From contig AP027078.1 of NCBI GenBank assembly GCA_027943885.1, forward strand, positions 1 to 64,000: 64,000 nt of DNA. The letters run 5' to 3'. The number at the start of each line of letters is the position of its first letter. Positions within the stretch are counted from its first letter, which is position 1. This stretch comes from Candidatus Tyloplasma litorale. Its GTDB lineage: Bacteria > Bacillota_I > Bacilli_A > Mycoplasmatales > Hepatoplasmataceae. The position numbers and the translations under genes are program-made. Positions 1-10,260 of the stretch are shown here, in pieces. The notes under the pieces were generated by a model that ran no database searches, had not been told where the DNA came from, and worked only from the letters and a program-made list of their open reading frames with translations.

Positions 1-100
1 ATATCATTAAACCATTAATATATAAGAATTTAAATGAATTTTTTTATTTTTCCACAATTTTGAATTTTTTGAATATTTTCAATTTATAATTTATATTACT
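1..100 (+). promoter_or_regulatory. dnaA upstream region with promoter and one DnaA-box-like site
   Basis: AT-rich leader of dnaA. TTTTCCACA at 48-56 differs from the DnaA box TTATCCACA at one base. TATAAT at 85-90 lies 10 nt before the dnaA ATG, with no Shine-Dalgarno, so the transcript may be leaderless. The window starts here, so any further origin sequence upstream is not visible. Confidence 0.5.
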
Positions 101-1513
101 ATGAGTAATTCTATTAAAAGAAAAGATTTAAATCAAATGTTACACTCTATTAAAAATAGTTTATTTATTAATGAACCTGATAAAAGAAATAATATATTAA
201 ATTTGCTTGAAGGTTCTAGATTTGAAGAAATAAATGAATTTTATTCCAAAATAATAATATCAGTAAATTCAGAATTTGTTAAAGAAGTTCTTGAATCCAA
301 TGAATTTAAAAGTGAATTTAGAAAAAGTTCAAATAAAACATTAAATTCTAATTATGAAGTTGGTTTTGTTTTAAGAGAAGATTGGGAAAAAAGAAATCAA
401 AAAACAAATAACAATAATATTTTTGATGAATTGGAAATTAAACAAAAACATCGCAATAATGATGCTGAATTAAATAATGATTTAACACTTTCAAATTTTA
501 TTGCTGTTGGAACAAATACAGATAATAAGATGGTTAAACAAGCAGCATTATCAGTTTCTTTAAAACCAGGTGATTGAAATCCTTTCTTTATATATGGAGG
601 AAGTGGATTAGGAAAAACTCATTTATTACATGGAATAGGGAATAAATTAAAGGAAAATTTTCCTAATCATTATATTAAATATTTAGAATCAAAGGATTTT
701 AAAGATTTAGTTTATGATTCAGAAGCAATAAACACTAAAAAAGTTAATAATATAACAAAGGATATATTATCATATGATATTTTATTAGTTGATGATATTC
801 AAATGCTACAAACATTAACAAAAGCTAAAGAAATTTTCTTTAATATATTGTCAAATTTCATTAATGAAAAAAAACAAATTGTAATTACTTCTGATCAATA
901 TCCTGAGGAAATGAAGGATTTTGAAGAAAGATTTATAACTAGATTTAAAGGAGGGGTATTACTATCAGTAACTCCACCTGATATTGAAACTGCTAAAATG
1001 ATACTTGCACAAAAACTTAAGAAAAAAGATTCCTCTGGTGGTATTGTTCTTGCTGATGATGCGCTTGATTTTATTGCGAGTAATTTTGGTTCTAATGTAA
1101 GGGAACTTGAAGGTTCATTAGGAAAAATAATATTTTGATCAATAGTTAATGATCGAAATAGCAATGAACCATACACAGCAGAAGATATGGCAAATATATT
1201 TGAGGGAATGACAACAAATAAGGGTTTAACAATGCAAAGAATTGTGTCTGTTATTGCTAAAAATTATCAAGTTAAAGTTTCTGATATTTTGGGGAAATCA
1301 AGAAAAGCTGAAATTGCCTTGCCTAGACATTTATCTATTTATTTTTCTAGAAAAATCTTAAATGTTTCATTGATGGATATTGGAAGATATTTTAGTCGTA
1401 ATCATTCAACAATTATGTCATCTGTTAAAAAAATTGAAAAAGAGAGTTTAAGAAATGAATCTCTTAGCAAAGTAATTTATGACATTAGAAAAAAATTAAT
1501 TTCAAAAAAATAG
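101..1513 (+). CDS. dnaA: Chromosomal replication initiator protein DnaA
   Basis: Cytoplasmic AAA+ ATPase that binds DnaA boxes and opens the origin. The 470-aa product reads through two in-frame TGA (Trp) codons. Visible are the Walker A GGSGLGKT near residue 166, Walker B ILLVDDIQ, the arginine-finger/sensor region, and the C-terminal DNA-binding signature DIGRYFSRNHSTIMSS in the helix-turn-helix domain. Length is normal for the family. The ATG at 101 follows TATAAT by 10 nt and fits the start of domain I. dnaN is next on the same strand, but a convergent pnuC-like gene is inserted between them. Confidence 0.97.
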
Positions 1514-1533
1514 ATTTAATAATCTATTTTTTA
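1504..1533. terminator. Bidirectional terminator between dnaA and pnuC-like gene
   Basis: AAAAATAGATT and AATCTATTTTT flank a TAAT loop. A/T runs on both sides serve the converging transcripts of dnaA (+) and the gene at 1524-2327 (-). Confidence 0.75.
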
Positions 1534-2327
1534 TTTTTATTAAATGTTTGAATTTCAGAATCTTTTCATATTGCCATTCCAAAAATTGTATTTATTCAAT
1601 AAGAAGTTGCTAAAGTTAGTAGTAAAATTGAATCCAATTCTCCTTGAGAAACTAAAACAGAAAATAAAATTATTTTTAATGTATTGGAAATAAAATATAA
1701 ATATCACATTTCTCTATATCGCATTGTTCCCATAATCACAGCAAACAACATTAATGAAGCTGCAAATGAATCAAATCAAACTAGAAAACTTCCTGAATCA
1801 CTTTCTGAAGTATTGATAATAGGAATTAAAAAAGCAAAAGAAATTGAAACTAGCAAAATTCCTAAAACTAACAACATCCCTGAAGTTCAATTTAATTTTT
1901 TAGTGTTAACCTCTGTATTTTTTTCTTCTGACAATCTTTTTGGTCAAACAAAAAGATAAGCATAAATATATATTAATGGAGTCAAAATTGCATTTACAAA
2001 TCCAAGAGCTAATTGACCAGCAATAAAATTTGCTGAACCATAAAAAATAGCATCTAAACATAATAATAATGGTGCAAGTCGACTTTTTTTAGATAAAAAG
2101 GTTGCGGCTAAAATTCCCAATGGAATATCAAATAGAACAAGAAAATTGGAAATAATGTTTGTTAAATTTATTGAAGAATCTGTTTCGTTAGATCAAATTG
2201 TTATTGTTAAAATAAATAAAATAAAACCTATTATTGAAGTAAATAAAAAAAGAATTGCTTCAAATAAATTAATACCTTTAAAAATATCTTTTCTTAAAAC
2301 TTCAATAATAGTTATCTTATTTTCCAT
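1524..2327 (-). CDS. pnuC: PnuC-like nicotinamide riboside/mononucleotide transporter
   Basis: 267-aa multi-pass membrane protein with about seven hydrophobic segments and several in-frame TGA codons. It resembles PnuC transporters (NAD precursor uptake): a basic W-P-K-R loop in the middle, then a second half with MGTMRYREMWYLY and a TM segment with SYWINTIFGMAIW. A second, weakly similar gene lies at 18162-18911. TATAAT on the minus strand (2341-2346) is 13 nt before the ATG. It separates dnaA from dnaN and converges on dnaA. PnuC is assigned on overall pattern; substrate is not shown. Confidence 0.6.
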
Positions 2328-2340
2328 AAATCAATTTTAC

Positions 2341-2362
2341 ATTATAGAATTAAATGTATAAT
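2341..2362. promoter_or_regulatory. Divergent promoters for pnuC-like gene and dnaN
   Basis: Minus-strand TATAAT reads at 2341-2346 for the pnuC-like gene. Plus-strand extended -10 TGTATAAT at 2355-2362 serves dnaN, whose ATG is 17 nt downstream. The two -10 boxes nearly abut. Confidence 0.55.
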
Positions 2363-2379
2363 TATTTTATAAATTTAAT

Positions 2380-3489
2380 ATGAAATTTGAAATAAAAAAC
2401 ACTACAATAAAAGATTATTTAAAACGTCTATCAATTTCAGTTCAATCTGTTTCAAGCAGAATTGAATTTACAGGTATTTTGATAACAGTTGATAATTCAA
2501 GCATAACATTTGAAGGTAGAAATGATTGAATGGATACAAGAATTGTTGAAACAAATATTTCTAATATTAAAATAATTGAACCTGGAAAAGTTCTTATTAA
2601 GGCAAGTATGATAAATGAAATTGTTCAAGGAATGGAAGGTGAAATAATAACTTTTGCTAAAGTAGATTCTAATATTATTGTTATTAAAGATAATAATTCT
2701 AATTATAAAATGAATTTATTAGATGATGAAAAATATGAGAAAGCTAATTTCTTGTTAGATATGAAAGAAAAAATTAATATTCCTTCAAGAATTTTTAGAG
2801 ATTCTATTCAAAAAACCATTTTTGCTGGTGATGATTTTCATGTTAAATTTGTTTATCAAGGATTAAATTTAAAAATTGAAAATAATAAAATAACTTCTAC
2901 AGTTACTGATTCTAAAAGAGTTGCTTTTATTTCATTAAATATCAATTCTGATCAAAAAATAAATAAAATAATACCATTAAGAGTTGCTAGAGAATTAATT
3001 AAAATTCTACCTAATGTTAGTGAATATAAATTGTCATTCAATCATAGTATGGGTGTTATTATTTCTAATAATATGATTAATCAATTTTCTTTAATAGAGG
3101 GAACATTTCCTAATTTTAGTAAATTTTTTGAGGAAAAGGCATATAATAAAAAACTTTCTATTAAAAAAGAGATTTTAGAAAAAGCTATTAATAGAGTAAC
3201 TATAATGAATAGAAGTAGTGAAGATGCAAGAATAGAAATAACAATAGAAAATAATAAATTTACGATTGAATCAAAAGAAATTGAAATAGGTTCTGCAAAA
3301 ATAGAAGTTGAAAACTTTAATTATGATGGAGATAAAATTAAATTTTCAATTTCACCAAGATTTCTTTCTAGTGGATTAAAAAAATCAGAATCAAAAAAAA
3401 TTGAGTTATTAATGAAATCTGCTCAAGATATTATTATTTTAAATTCCAAAGATGACAATTTTAAATATTTAATATCACCAATGATATAA
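2380..3489 (+). CDS. dnaN: DNA polymerase III sliding clamp (beta subunit)
   Basis: 369 aa, normal length for the ring-forming processivity clamp. The start MKFEIKNTTIKDYLKRLSIS matches the family N-terminus. An in-frame TGA at codon 50 is read as Trp, so the ATG at 2380 rather than the ATG at 2530 is right. The middle carries the typical DSKRVAFI segment, and the C-terminus ends in YLISPMI, like the YLI(M/L)PMR-type ending. Transcribed from its own promoter. Confidence 0.95.
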
Positions 3490-3520
3490 AAAAAAGATAA
3501 GCATTTGCTTATCTTTTTTT
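3489..3520. terminator. Bidirectional terminator after dnaN
   Basis: GATAAGC-ATTT-GCTTATC hairpin flanked by A and T runs. The stop codon of the converging gene at 3509-4342 sits inside the right arm. Confidence 0.75.
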
Positions 3521-4342
3521 TCTTTTCTTACTTTTTCTTAAATATTTTTTAATTGCTTTATCAATATCCTTGTTTTCTCTTTTTAAAAATCTTAAATACT
3601 CTTTACTTCTTTGTTTAATAACTAATTCACTTACTTTTCTTTTTTTATAATTAGTTCTTAAAAATGAAATTCTATCTTTTAATATTTCATTTTTAGATTC
3701 TAATTTAAATATTTTTTTCTCAACTCTTTCAGGTTCAGTTTCTAATCTTCAATTTAAATATGGATTTAATTTTTTTCTTCCTGTAAAAATTGAAAAAATA
3801 ATAAAAAAAGTAAATAAGAAAAGTTCAAGGAAAGTAAATAATATTTTTATAAAATCAGAAATTAAATTATAATCATATAACAATTCTTGTCATTCCATAT
3901 CATAACCAATATGTTCAGCAAATTCAGAAATTTGGTCTGCAATTAAAAAAGATGATTCAATAAATGAAATGGTAGATAAAAATAAAATAAAAAATCAAAA
4001 TATAGAAATTAGCAAACTATTTTGAGCTGTTTTCTTTTTATTTTTTAAAACTTTATTTTCATTTATTTTTCTTAATTTATCTCTTTTTTTATTTGATTTT
4101 TCTATTTTTTTATATTCTTTTCAAGAAGGTTTTTTATTTAAAGTTTCAATACCTTTTTTATCTTCTATTTCTTCAGTAAGAACATAGTTATGATCTTTAT
4201 TTTCAATTATTTTTTCTTTTGTAGTTGAGGTTTTTTCAACTTCTTCTTTGTTGATTTCTTCTTTATCGGTTTCTTCTTTGTTATCGAAAAAATTTAAATC
4301 CATTCTTTCAAAAACATCTTCTTCATCATTAAATTTAAACAA
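3509..4342 (-). CDS. Hypothetical membrane protein, acidic N-terminus, basic C-terminus
   Basis: 277 aa, not recognised. The first 75 residues are rich in Glu/Lys, then come a basic stretch, two hydrophobic segments (about residues 107-127 and 160-180) and a highly charged Lys/Arg-rich tail likely to be helical. Start chosen as TTG at 4342, because AAGGAAG lies 8 nt upstream and no in-frame ATG is close. It follows metG by 15 bp and is probably cotranscribed. A mollicute lineage-specific protein is likely. Confidence 0.7.
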
Positions 4343-4357
4343 TATTAGACTTCCTTT

Positions 4358-5881
4358 TTATTTTTTTATTCTTTCAAAAAGATGTTCAATTTTATTTAAT
4401 TTAACACCTTTAAAATCTTTATCCAACAAAGAGATAGATGGCTTTTTCTTTATGGATAATCATTGGTAAACTTTTTTATAACTAGTTGTTAAAACAGAAG
4501 AAAGCAAGGTAGTTACATTAAAAATTTCTTTAACTAAAGTATTTAATGTTGCATTTAGTTCTTCACCTGAATTTTTTCATGGTTTTGTTAAATCTATATA
4601 TAAATTTATTTCTTCTACATAATTTATTAATAATTTTGTAGAATTAGAAAATTCATAATTATCCATTTTTTGATAATAATCTTCCCGAATTTTTTCTAAT
4701 TTTATAGTTAAATTTTTAGTAGGTAAATAATTAATTTTGTTTTCTGGAACAATGCCTTTACAATATTTTTTTATCATTGCATCTGTTCTTGAAACTAAAT
4801 TAGAGTATTTATTAACTAACAAGCCATTAATCATTTCTATTAGTAATTCTTCAGAAAATTTACCATCTTCACCAGTAACTATATTATTGACTAAATAAAA
4901 TTTAATTTCATCAGATCCATAAATTTTAATTAATTCTAAAGGATCAACAACATTTCCTTTTGATTTTGACATTTTATCACCATCATCACTAATTAATCAT
5001 CCATGAGCTAAAACACTAGGTTTTCTATAACCCTTCATTTTTAAAATAATTGGTCAATAAATACAATGAAATCTAGTTATTTCCTTACCTACTAATTGTA
5101 AAAGTTCAACTTCACTATTTTTATTTCAAACTTCTTCAATTGTAAATTTAGATTCTGGATATTTAAGTGCCGAAATGTAATTTTGTAAAGCATCCAACCA
5201 AACATAAATAACATGGCTAGTATCCTCATTTATTTGAATACCTCAATTAATGGAAGTTCTTGTAACAGAAAGATCTTGTAAATCATTCACAAAATTATTC
5301 ACAAGTTCATTAACACGATGTTTTGGTTTAAGAATATCTGAATTTAATAATTCATCTTTTATTCAATCTTTAAAAGCTGATATTTTTAAAAAATAAGATT
5401 CTTCCTCCATAACAATTAATTCTTTTCCACACTCAGGGCATTTGTTTTCTTTTATTTGAGTTTCTGTAAAGTAAGCTTCATCAGATTTACAATACAAACC
5501 TGAATACTTAGATTTATAAATAAAATCTTTTTTTAAAAGTTGAGTAAAAGATTCTTTAACATATTCTTTATGAGTTTCATCAGTTGTTCTAATAAACAAA
5601 TCATAATCAATATCCAATTTTAATCAAAGTTTTTTAAAGTCTTTTATTATTTTAGTTACAAATTTTAAAGTATCCTCATTTGCCTCTTTAGCTCTATCTT
5701 CAATTTTTTGTCCATGTTCATCAGATCCTGTTAAAAACATTGTTTCATAACCTTGCATTTTTTTATATCTAGAAACATAATCTGCTAATGTTGTTGTGTA
5801 AGCATGTCCAATATGTAATTTATAATTTGGATAATATATAGGCGTAGTTACATAAAATTTCTTATTCTTAAAATCATTCAT
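4358..5881 (-). CDS. metG: Methionyl-tRNA synthetase
   Basis: Class I synthetase charging tRNA-Met, 507 aa. N-terminal YKLHIGHAYTT is the HIGH signature, and MSKSKGNVVDP is the KMSKS loop. Between them sits a Cys-containing knuckle (CPECGKEL). Several tryptophans are encoded by TGA, which breaks the gene in the standard code. No C-terminal EMAP/tRNA-binding extension is present, as in short bacterial forms. Downstream gene follows by 15 bp. Confidence 0.95.
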
Positions 5882-5960
5882 ATTTAACCTTTGTAATTAT
5901 AATTATATTACTTAATTGTTTTTCAATAAAAACAAAATAAAAAAATGGCTTTAACCACTT

Positions 5961-6764
5961 TTAATATTTGCTATTTTTTAAATAATTATATACATCATTT
6001 TTCTTAAACATTTTCATTGTTGATAAATAATTAATTATTGATTTATTATCTATTTTTAATTTTTTTAATTTATCAATATGCTCTTTTAAATTATTATTTG
6101 ATTCATTTTTTATCTCAATTGTTGGAATCAATAAAACTATTTCACCTTTAAATGTTTTGTCAATTAAATTAGATATATTATCATATAATATTTCTTCATA
6201 AATTTTTGTTAATTCTCTAGCAATAACAACCTTTATATTACCAAATCTATTATTTAAAATAAATAAGGTTTTATTAATTCTATTTGGAGATTCATAGCAA
6301 ATAATAACATCTGAATTTAAATGTTTTAATATTTCATGATTTATTTTGGATTCTTCTTTTTCCAAAAATCCAATAAATGTGAATGATGAAAATTCCAAAC
6401 CTGAACCTGAAAGAGCAGTTGTGATTGCATTAGCTCCAGGTAAAGGAATTATTTTAACTTGCATTTTTTTAAAATAATGAATTATTTTTTGACCAGGATC
6501 TGAAATTGTTGGAGTTCCAGCATCACTAACTATTGCAATATCATCTTTAATTAAAATTTTTTCTATTTCAGATATTCTTGAAACCTCATTAAATTTATGA
6601 AGGGATATTAGTTGTAAATCTAAATTTAAATATTTTTTTAATTTACCAGTAACTTTTGTATCTTCACAAAATAAATATTTAACTGATTTTAAGATTTCGA
6701 TAGATCTTAAAGTAAAATCATTTAAATTTCCTATTGGTGTTGGAATAACATATATTTTATGCAT
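5961..6764 (-). CDS. rsmI: 16S rRNA 2'-O-ribose C1402 methyltransferase RsmI
   Basis: 267 aa. N-terminal IYVIPTPIGNLNDFTLR is the hallmark of RsmI; further family motifs are CEDTKVTGKL, VSDAGTPTISDPGQ and PLPGANAITTALSGSGL. It uses SAM to methylate C1402 of 16S rRNA. The start overlaps the 3' end of the upstream gene by 8 nt, indicating translational coupling in the dnaX-recR-tmk gene string. Confidence 0.95.
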   Translation of the reverse strand: MHKIYVIPTPIGNLNDFTLRSIEILKSVKYLFCEDTKVTGKLKKYLNLDLQLISLHKFNEVSRISEIEKILIKDDIAIVSDAGTPTISDPGQKIIHYFKKMQVKIIPLPGANAITTALSGSGLEFSSFTFIGFLEKEESKINHEILKHLNSDVIICYESPNRINKTLFILNNRFGNIKVVIARELTKIYEEILYDNISNLIDKTFKGEIVLLIPTIEIKNESNNNLKEHIDKLKKLKIDNKSIINYLSTMKMFKKNDVYNYLKNSKY

Positions 6765-7203
6765 TTGTTATCCTTTCAATTAATAATGGCATTAAAAGTT
6801 CAATAGCTAAATCCAAAGTTGAAATTCTTTCATTTAGAAAAACATTAGCTATTTCTATTGCTTTCTTATTATCTTTCAATTCTTCAATTATTTTTAATAA
6901 GAATTCATATTTTAAATTCTTGTCATTTTTTATTTTCAATAAATATTCATGAATTTTAATAATATTTAAGTTATTAAAAACTTCTTCAAGTTCATTATTT
7001 TCTGATTTTGAAAAATCCATTTGTATTTTAGCATTATTTTTTAAATATTCAAGATTATCATTTCAACTTGAATATTCTATTTCAATTTCTTTTTCATCTA
7101 TTTTTTCATTTAAAACATCAACAATTTTTTGTACATTTGCCTTTTTTCAACCATCAATTTTATTAATTGTTTTATTAATATCAAAATAAAGATTAAAATT
7201 CAT
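6757..7203 (-). CDS. Hypothetical protein in the usual holB position
   Basis: 148 aa, mostly helical and charged, ending LDLAIELLMPLLIERITNA. Two in-frame TGA codons. I do not recognise a domain. In many Firmicutes/Mollicutes the gene between tmk and rsmI is holB (delta' clamp-loader subunit, about 300 aa). This product is half that length and has no visible AAA+ motifs, so it may be a reduced or C-terminal-only homologue or something unrelated. Start ATG 7203 is the first in frame after tmk; an AAGGAG lies 24 nt upstream, so a TTG 6 nt earlier is also possible. Confidence 0.55.
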
Positions 7204-7240
7204 TGTCAAAACAAATGAATCTTCTTGCTCCTTATTTCTT

Positions 7241-7900
7241 TTAGTTTCTAGATTTCTTATTAATTTTATTTTCATATTCATAAAGTTTATCTATAATAAA
7301 TTTTGTTATTTCATTCATTGGTTTTAAAGCATCAACAACAATATATTTATCTTTATTTGTTTTCTTTAAATTTAAATATCCCTTTTGTATTTTTTTATGA
7401 AATTTAAAATTTTCTTCATCAAATCTATTTTTTTCAATTCTATCTTCATTATCTGAAATTCTACTTAATCCAAATTTTGGATTAAGATTAAAAATAAATA
7501 CCAAGGATGGAGAAAAATCTTGAACAGTAATTTTATTTATCTCTCTAATCATTTTTTCATCAACACCTTTAGCCACACCTTGATAAACAATTGTTGAATC
7601 TTCAAATCTATCAGAAATTACAATTTTACCTCTTTCTAATTCTGGTTTAATTTTTTTTAAAATATGTTCACGACGTGAAGCATTGAATAATAATAATTCT
7701 GTTATTGGATCAATATCTGAGTGATTCATTATTAATTCTCTTATTTTTTCAGCAAACTCTAATCCATTTCCACCTGGTTCTCTTGTTAAAAAAACTTCTT
7801 CACCTCTTTTTTCTAATTCTTCTTTAACTAATTTAGAAATTGTTGTTTTACCAGTTCCTTCTCCACCTTCAAAAGATATGAATAAATTAAGCTTCTTCAC
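7241..7900 (-). CDS. tmk: Thymidylate kinase
   Basis: 219 aa. P-loop FEGGEGTGKTT near residue 10, the DR(Y/F) motif SDRFEDSTIVYQG and the TREPGG motif identify dTMP kinase (dTMP to dTDP). Overlaps the end of recR by 14 nt, so it is translationally coupled in the dnaX-recR-tmk operon. Confidence 0.96.
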   Translation of the reverse strand: MKKLNLFISFEGGEGTGKTTISKLVKEELEKRGEEVFLTREPGGNGLEFAEKIRELIMNHSDIDPITELLLFNASRREHILKKIKPELERGKIVISDRFEDSTIVYQGVAKGVDEKMIREINKITVQDFSPSLVFIFNLNPKFGLSRISDNEDRIEKNRFDEENFKFHKKIQKGYLNLKKTNKDKYIVVDALKPMNEITKFIIDKLYEYENKINKKSRN

Positions 7901-8471
7901 GTTTTTTCATTGCCTCTCTTATAGTTCTCTCATCACTAAATTCTATTGAACCTCCAAAAGGAATACCCATTGATAATCTTGTTAATTTAGGTAATTTTTC
8001 TTGATTAAAATTTTTTGGCATTTCTTCTTTAACAACTCTCATAACTAGCTCAGATTCTATAGAAGGTGATAATAAAAATAAAACTTCTTTAGGATTATAT
8101 TCTTTAATACATTTAAATAATCTTTCAAGTAATTTTTCCATATTTTGAAAATCTCTTTTATTTTCCATATCTAAAATAAAGAAAGATTTATTAGTATTTG
8201 TTTTCAACAAAACATTATTTAAATCTTTATTTGATTCTAAAATTATTAATAAATCTTTATCCTTGTTTTCATTTGCAATTGCATCTTTTTCAATTATTAA
8301 ACCTGTTAATTCATCTTTTTTTAATAAATTTATTTCTTGATTAAGTTTATTAAGTATATCTAATAATGATTTGTCTTCAACTAATTTAATAGCCAATCTT
8401 TCAGCATTTTTTAATGAAATACCTGGTAAATCACGTAGTAATTCTGTTATATTTCTTAATTTATTATTCAT
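7887..8471 (-). CDS. recR: Recombination mediator RecR, zinc finger lost
   Basis: 194 aa. The N-terminal helix-hairpin-helix (LLRDLPGISLKNAERLAIKL) and C-terminal TRLSMGIPFGGSIEFSDERT are typical RecR. The central C4 zinc finger of the family is absent: the only Cys in the protein is in FKCIKEY, in the Toprim part. The HxLGG element of the Toprim domain is also replaced. Start placed at ATG 8471, which has GAGGAA upstream and overlaps the dnaX stop; a longer frame to 8492 exists. RecR loads RecA with RecO; the loss suggests altered partner contacts. Confidence 0.9.
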   Translation of the reverse strand: MNNKLRNITELLRDLPGISLKNAERLAIKLVEDKSLLDILNKLNQEINLLKKDELTGLIIEKDAIANENKDKDLLIILESNKDLNNVLLKTNTNKSFFILDMENKRDFQNMEKLLERLFKCIKEYNPKEVLFLLSPSIESELVMRVVKEEMPKNFNQEKLPKLTRLSMGIPFGGSIEFSDERTIREAMKKREEA

Positions 8472-10098
8472 AAGTAACGTTTTCCTCACCAAAAATATCC
8501 TTTATATTATCTTCTTTATTTTTTTCTTTTTTTAAAAAATCATCAAACTCCAATTGAACATCCTTATGATTAGGGTTATCTTCAATTTTGTCTTTTAAAC
8601 TTATTAGTTTAGATCATTTATCTTCATTAACAGGAAGAATAAATCTATAATCACCATAAAATTTTTTAATAAATTCAAAAAATAAGGGAGTTAAAGAAAT
8701 TCTTTTAAATTTTGGAATTAATGATTCATCTTTAAATCCAAGAATGATTGATTTTTTAGAAGCAGCTAAAGGAATTGTGTTTATTAATGACCCAATCACT
8801 TCTGTGAATTCTGGTGAAATTATATAAGAATCTTTATATTTTCATCTAGAAATAAATTTTGCTAATTCTTCTTTATTATTATTTTTGATAATAAAAATAT
8901 AATTATGTACACTAACAAAATCTGTAATCACATTTAATACATTTTTATTAATTTTTATTTCATTATTATCTTCTATAAGTTTATTATTTTTAATATTATT
9001 CTTTTCAATATGTTCTTCTTTTTTTATATTATTATTTGTATTCTTTATTTCTATATTTTTCTTTTTTGTTTCACGTGAAACATTGGAAAATGTTTTATCA
9101 TTTTCCAATTCTAAAGAAGATAAATATTTAAAAAAAATAGATTTTAAAGATAATTTTAATAAAATTGGATCCTTAATTGAATTTGTTGAATAAATTATTT
9201 CATTAATATAAGGAACTCATTTATATTCACCATTTTTAATAAGTTTAAACATTTCTTCAGAAATAATAAAAGCAATTTTTCTAGGGTCTTTATTATTATC
9301 ATCAATTAACTCAATTAAAGATTTAACATTGTTATTTAATAAATCAGAAATTAACTCTTTTCTTACTAATCCAAGAGAATTAATTGTATTTTCCACAGAT
9401 AAATTTTCATTATATAAAAGAGTTGTTTCTAAAGAAGAAATAGCATCTCTTAAAGAACCACCAGAATCCATAACAATATATTCCAATGATTCTTTTTCAT
9501 ATTTTATTTGTTCACTATCTAAAATTCATCTTAACCCTTGATTAATATCTTTTTCAGACATAACCTCTAAATTTATTATTATAGTTCTTGATAAAACAGT
9601 TTGTGGAATTTTATTCAATTCTGTTGTGGCTAATAAAAAGATTGTATTTCTTGGTGGTTCTTCTAATGTTTTTAAAAGAGCATTAAATGCAGCTTTTGTT
9701 AACATATGAACTTCATCAATAATATAAACTTTATAATTAGCTTCTGTAGTTAGTAATGTTGTATTTTCTTTAATAAATCTTATTTCATCAACACCATTGT
9801 TAGAAGCTGCATCTATTTCAATAACATCAAAAGCAGAACCGTTATTAATAGATTTACAAATATCACATTTATTACAAGGATTATTATTGATTAAATTTTT
9901 ACAATTTATAGCTTTAGCAAATATTCTTGCTAATGTTGTTTTACCAGTTCCTCTAATTCCATAAAATAAATAAGCATGATTTATTTTGTTTTTTTCTATA
10001 GAGTTAATTAATATTTTTTTAGCAGTTTTTTGACCTATAACTTGATCAAAATCAATAGGTCTATATTTTGTGTATAATGATTGTTTTTTATTTTCCAT
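8464..10098 (-). CDS. dnaX: DNA polymerase III gamma/tau subunit
   Basis: About 544 aa clamp-loader ATPase. N-terminal SLYTKYRPIDFDQVIGQ, Walker A GIRGTGKTT, the zinc-binding CNKCDIC, Walker B IDEVHML and sensor 1 LATTELNKIPQTVLSR are clear. A low-complexity Lys/Asn linker around residues 330-400 precedes a poorly conserved C-terminal region. The linker codes over a parS palindrome. ATG 10098 gives the conserved N-terminus; an in-frame ATG at 10128 is only 4 nt after a TATAAT and would add 10 residues. Overlaps recR by 8 nt. No ybaB lies between them. Confidence 0.95.
9067..9082. promoter_or_regulatory. parS: parS-type ParB/Spo0J binding site inside dnaX
   Basis: TGTTTCACGTGAAACA is a perfect 16-bp palindrome identical to the consensus chromosomal parS (TGTTNCACGTGAAACA). 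It lies in the low-complexity linker of dnaX (encoding NVSRET), about 9 kb from dnaA, where parS sites usually cluster. No parA/parB gene is in this window. Confidence 0.85.
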
Positions 10099-10150
10099 AT
10101 TTTTAAAATTTAAGTTTATTTTAAACATTAAAATTATACCAATCTAAAAA

Positions 10151-10194
10151 AGTATGACACTTTTTAATTGTTTAAATAAAAAAAGTGTCATACA
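10151..10194 (-). terminator. Terminator of SRP RNA gene, overlapping its 3' end
   Basis: On the minus strand GTATGACACTTTTT and AAAAAGTGTCATAC flank a 12-16 nt loop and are followed by a T run. The 5' arm is also the 3' strand of the terminal helix of the SRP RNA, so the two structures are mutually exclusive. Confidence 0.65.
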
Positions 10195-10260
10195 CGCCAC
10201 TAATCTGATGTGGCTGCTTTGTTTCCAACCTGACCAAGTTACAAATGTGACGCTATGACA
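10185..10260 (-). ncRNA. ffs: Signal recognition particle 4.5S RNA
   Basis: Minus strand shows the domain IV apical element GGTCAGGTTGGAAACAAAGC followed by AGCCA, close to the bacterial GGTCAGG...GGAA...AGCAGCCA core. The ends pair: 5' GTCATAGCGTCAC with 3' GTGGCGTGTATGAC, giving a simple rod of about 76 nt. Minus-strand TATAAT reads at 10266-10271, about 6 nt before the 5' end. It sits upstream of dnaX, a common position in Firmicutes. The RNA binds Ffh for membrane protein targeting. Confidence 0.9.

Noticed and set aside
1684-2361. Plus-strand ORFs at 1684-1959 and 2146-2361
   Set aside because: They are antisense shadows of the pnuC-like gene, which has a continuous frame, hydrophobic pattern and promoter on the minus strand.
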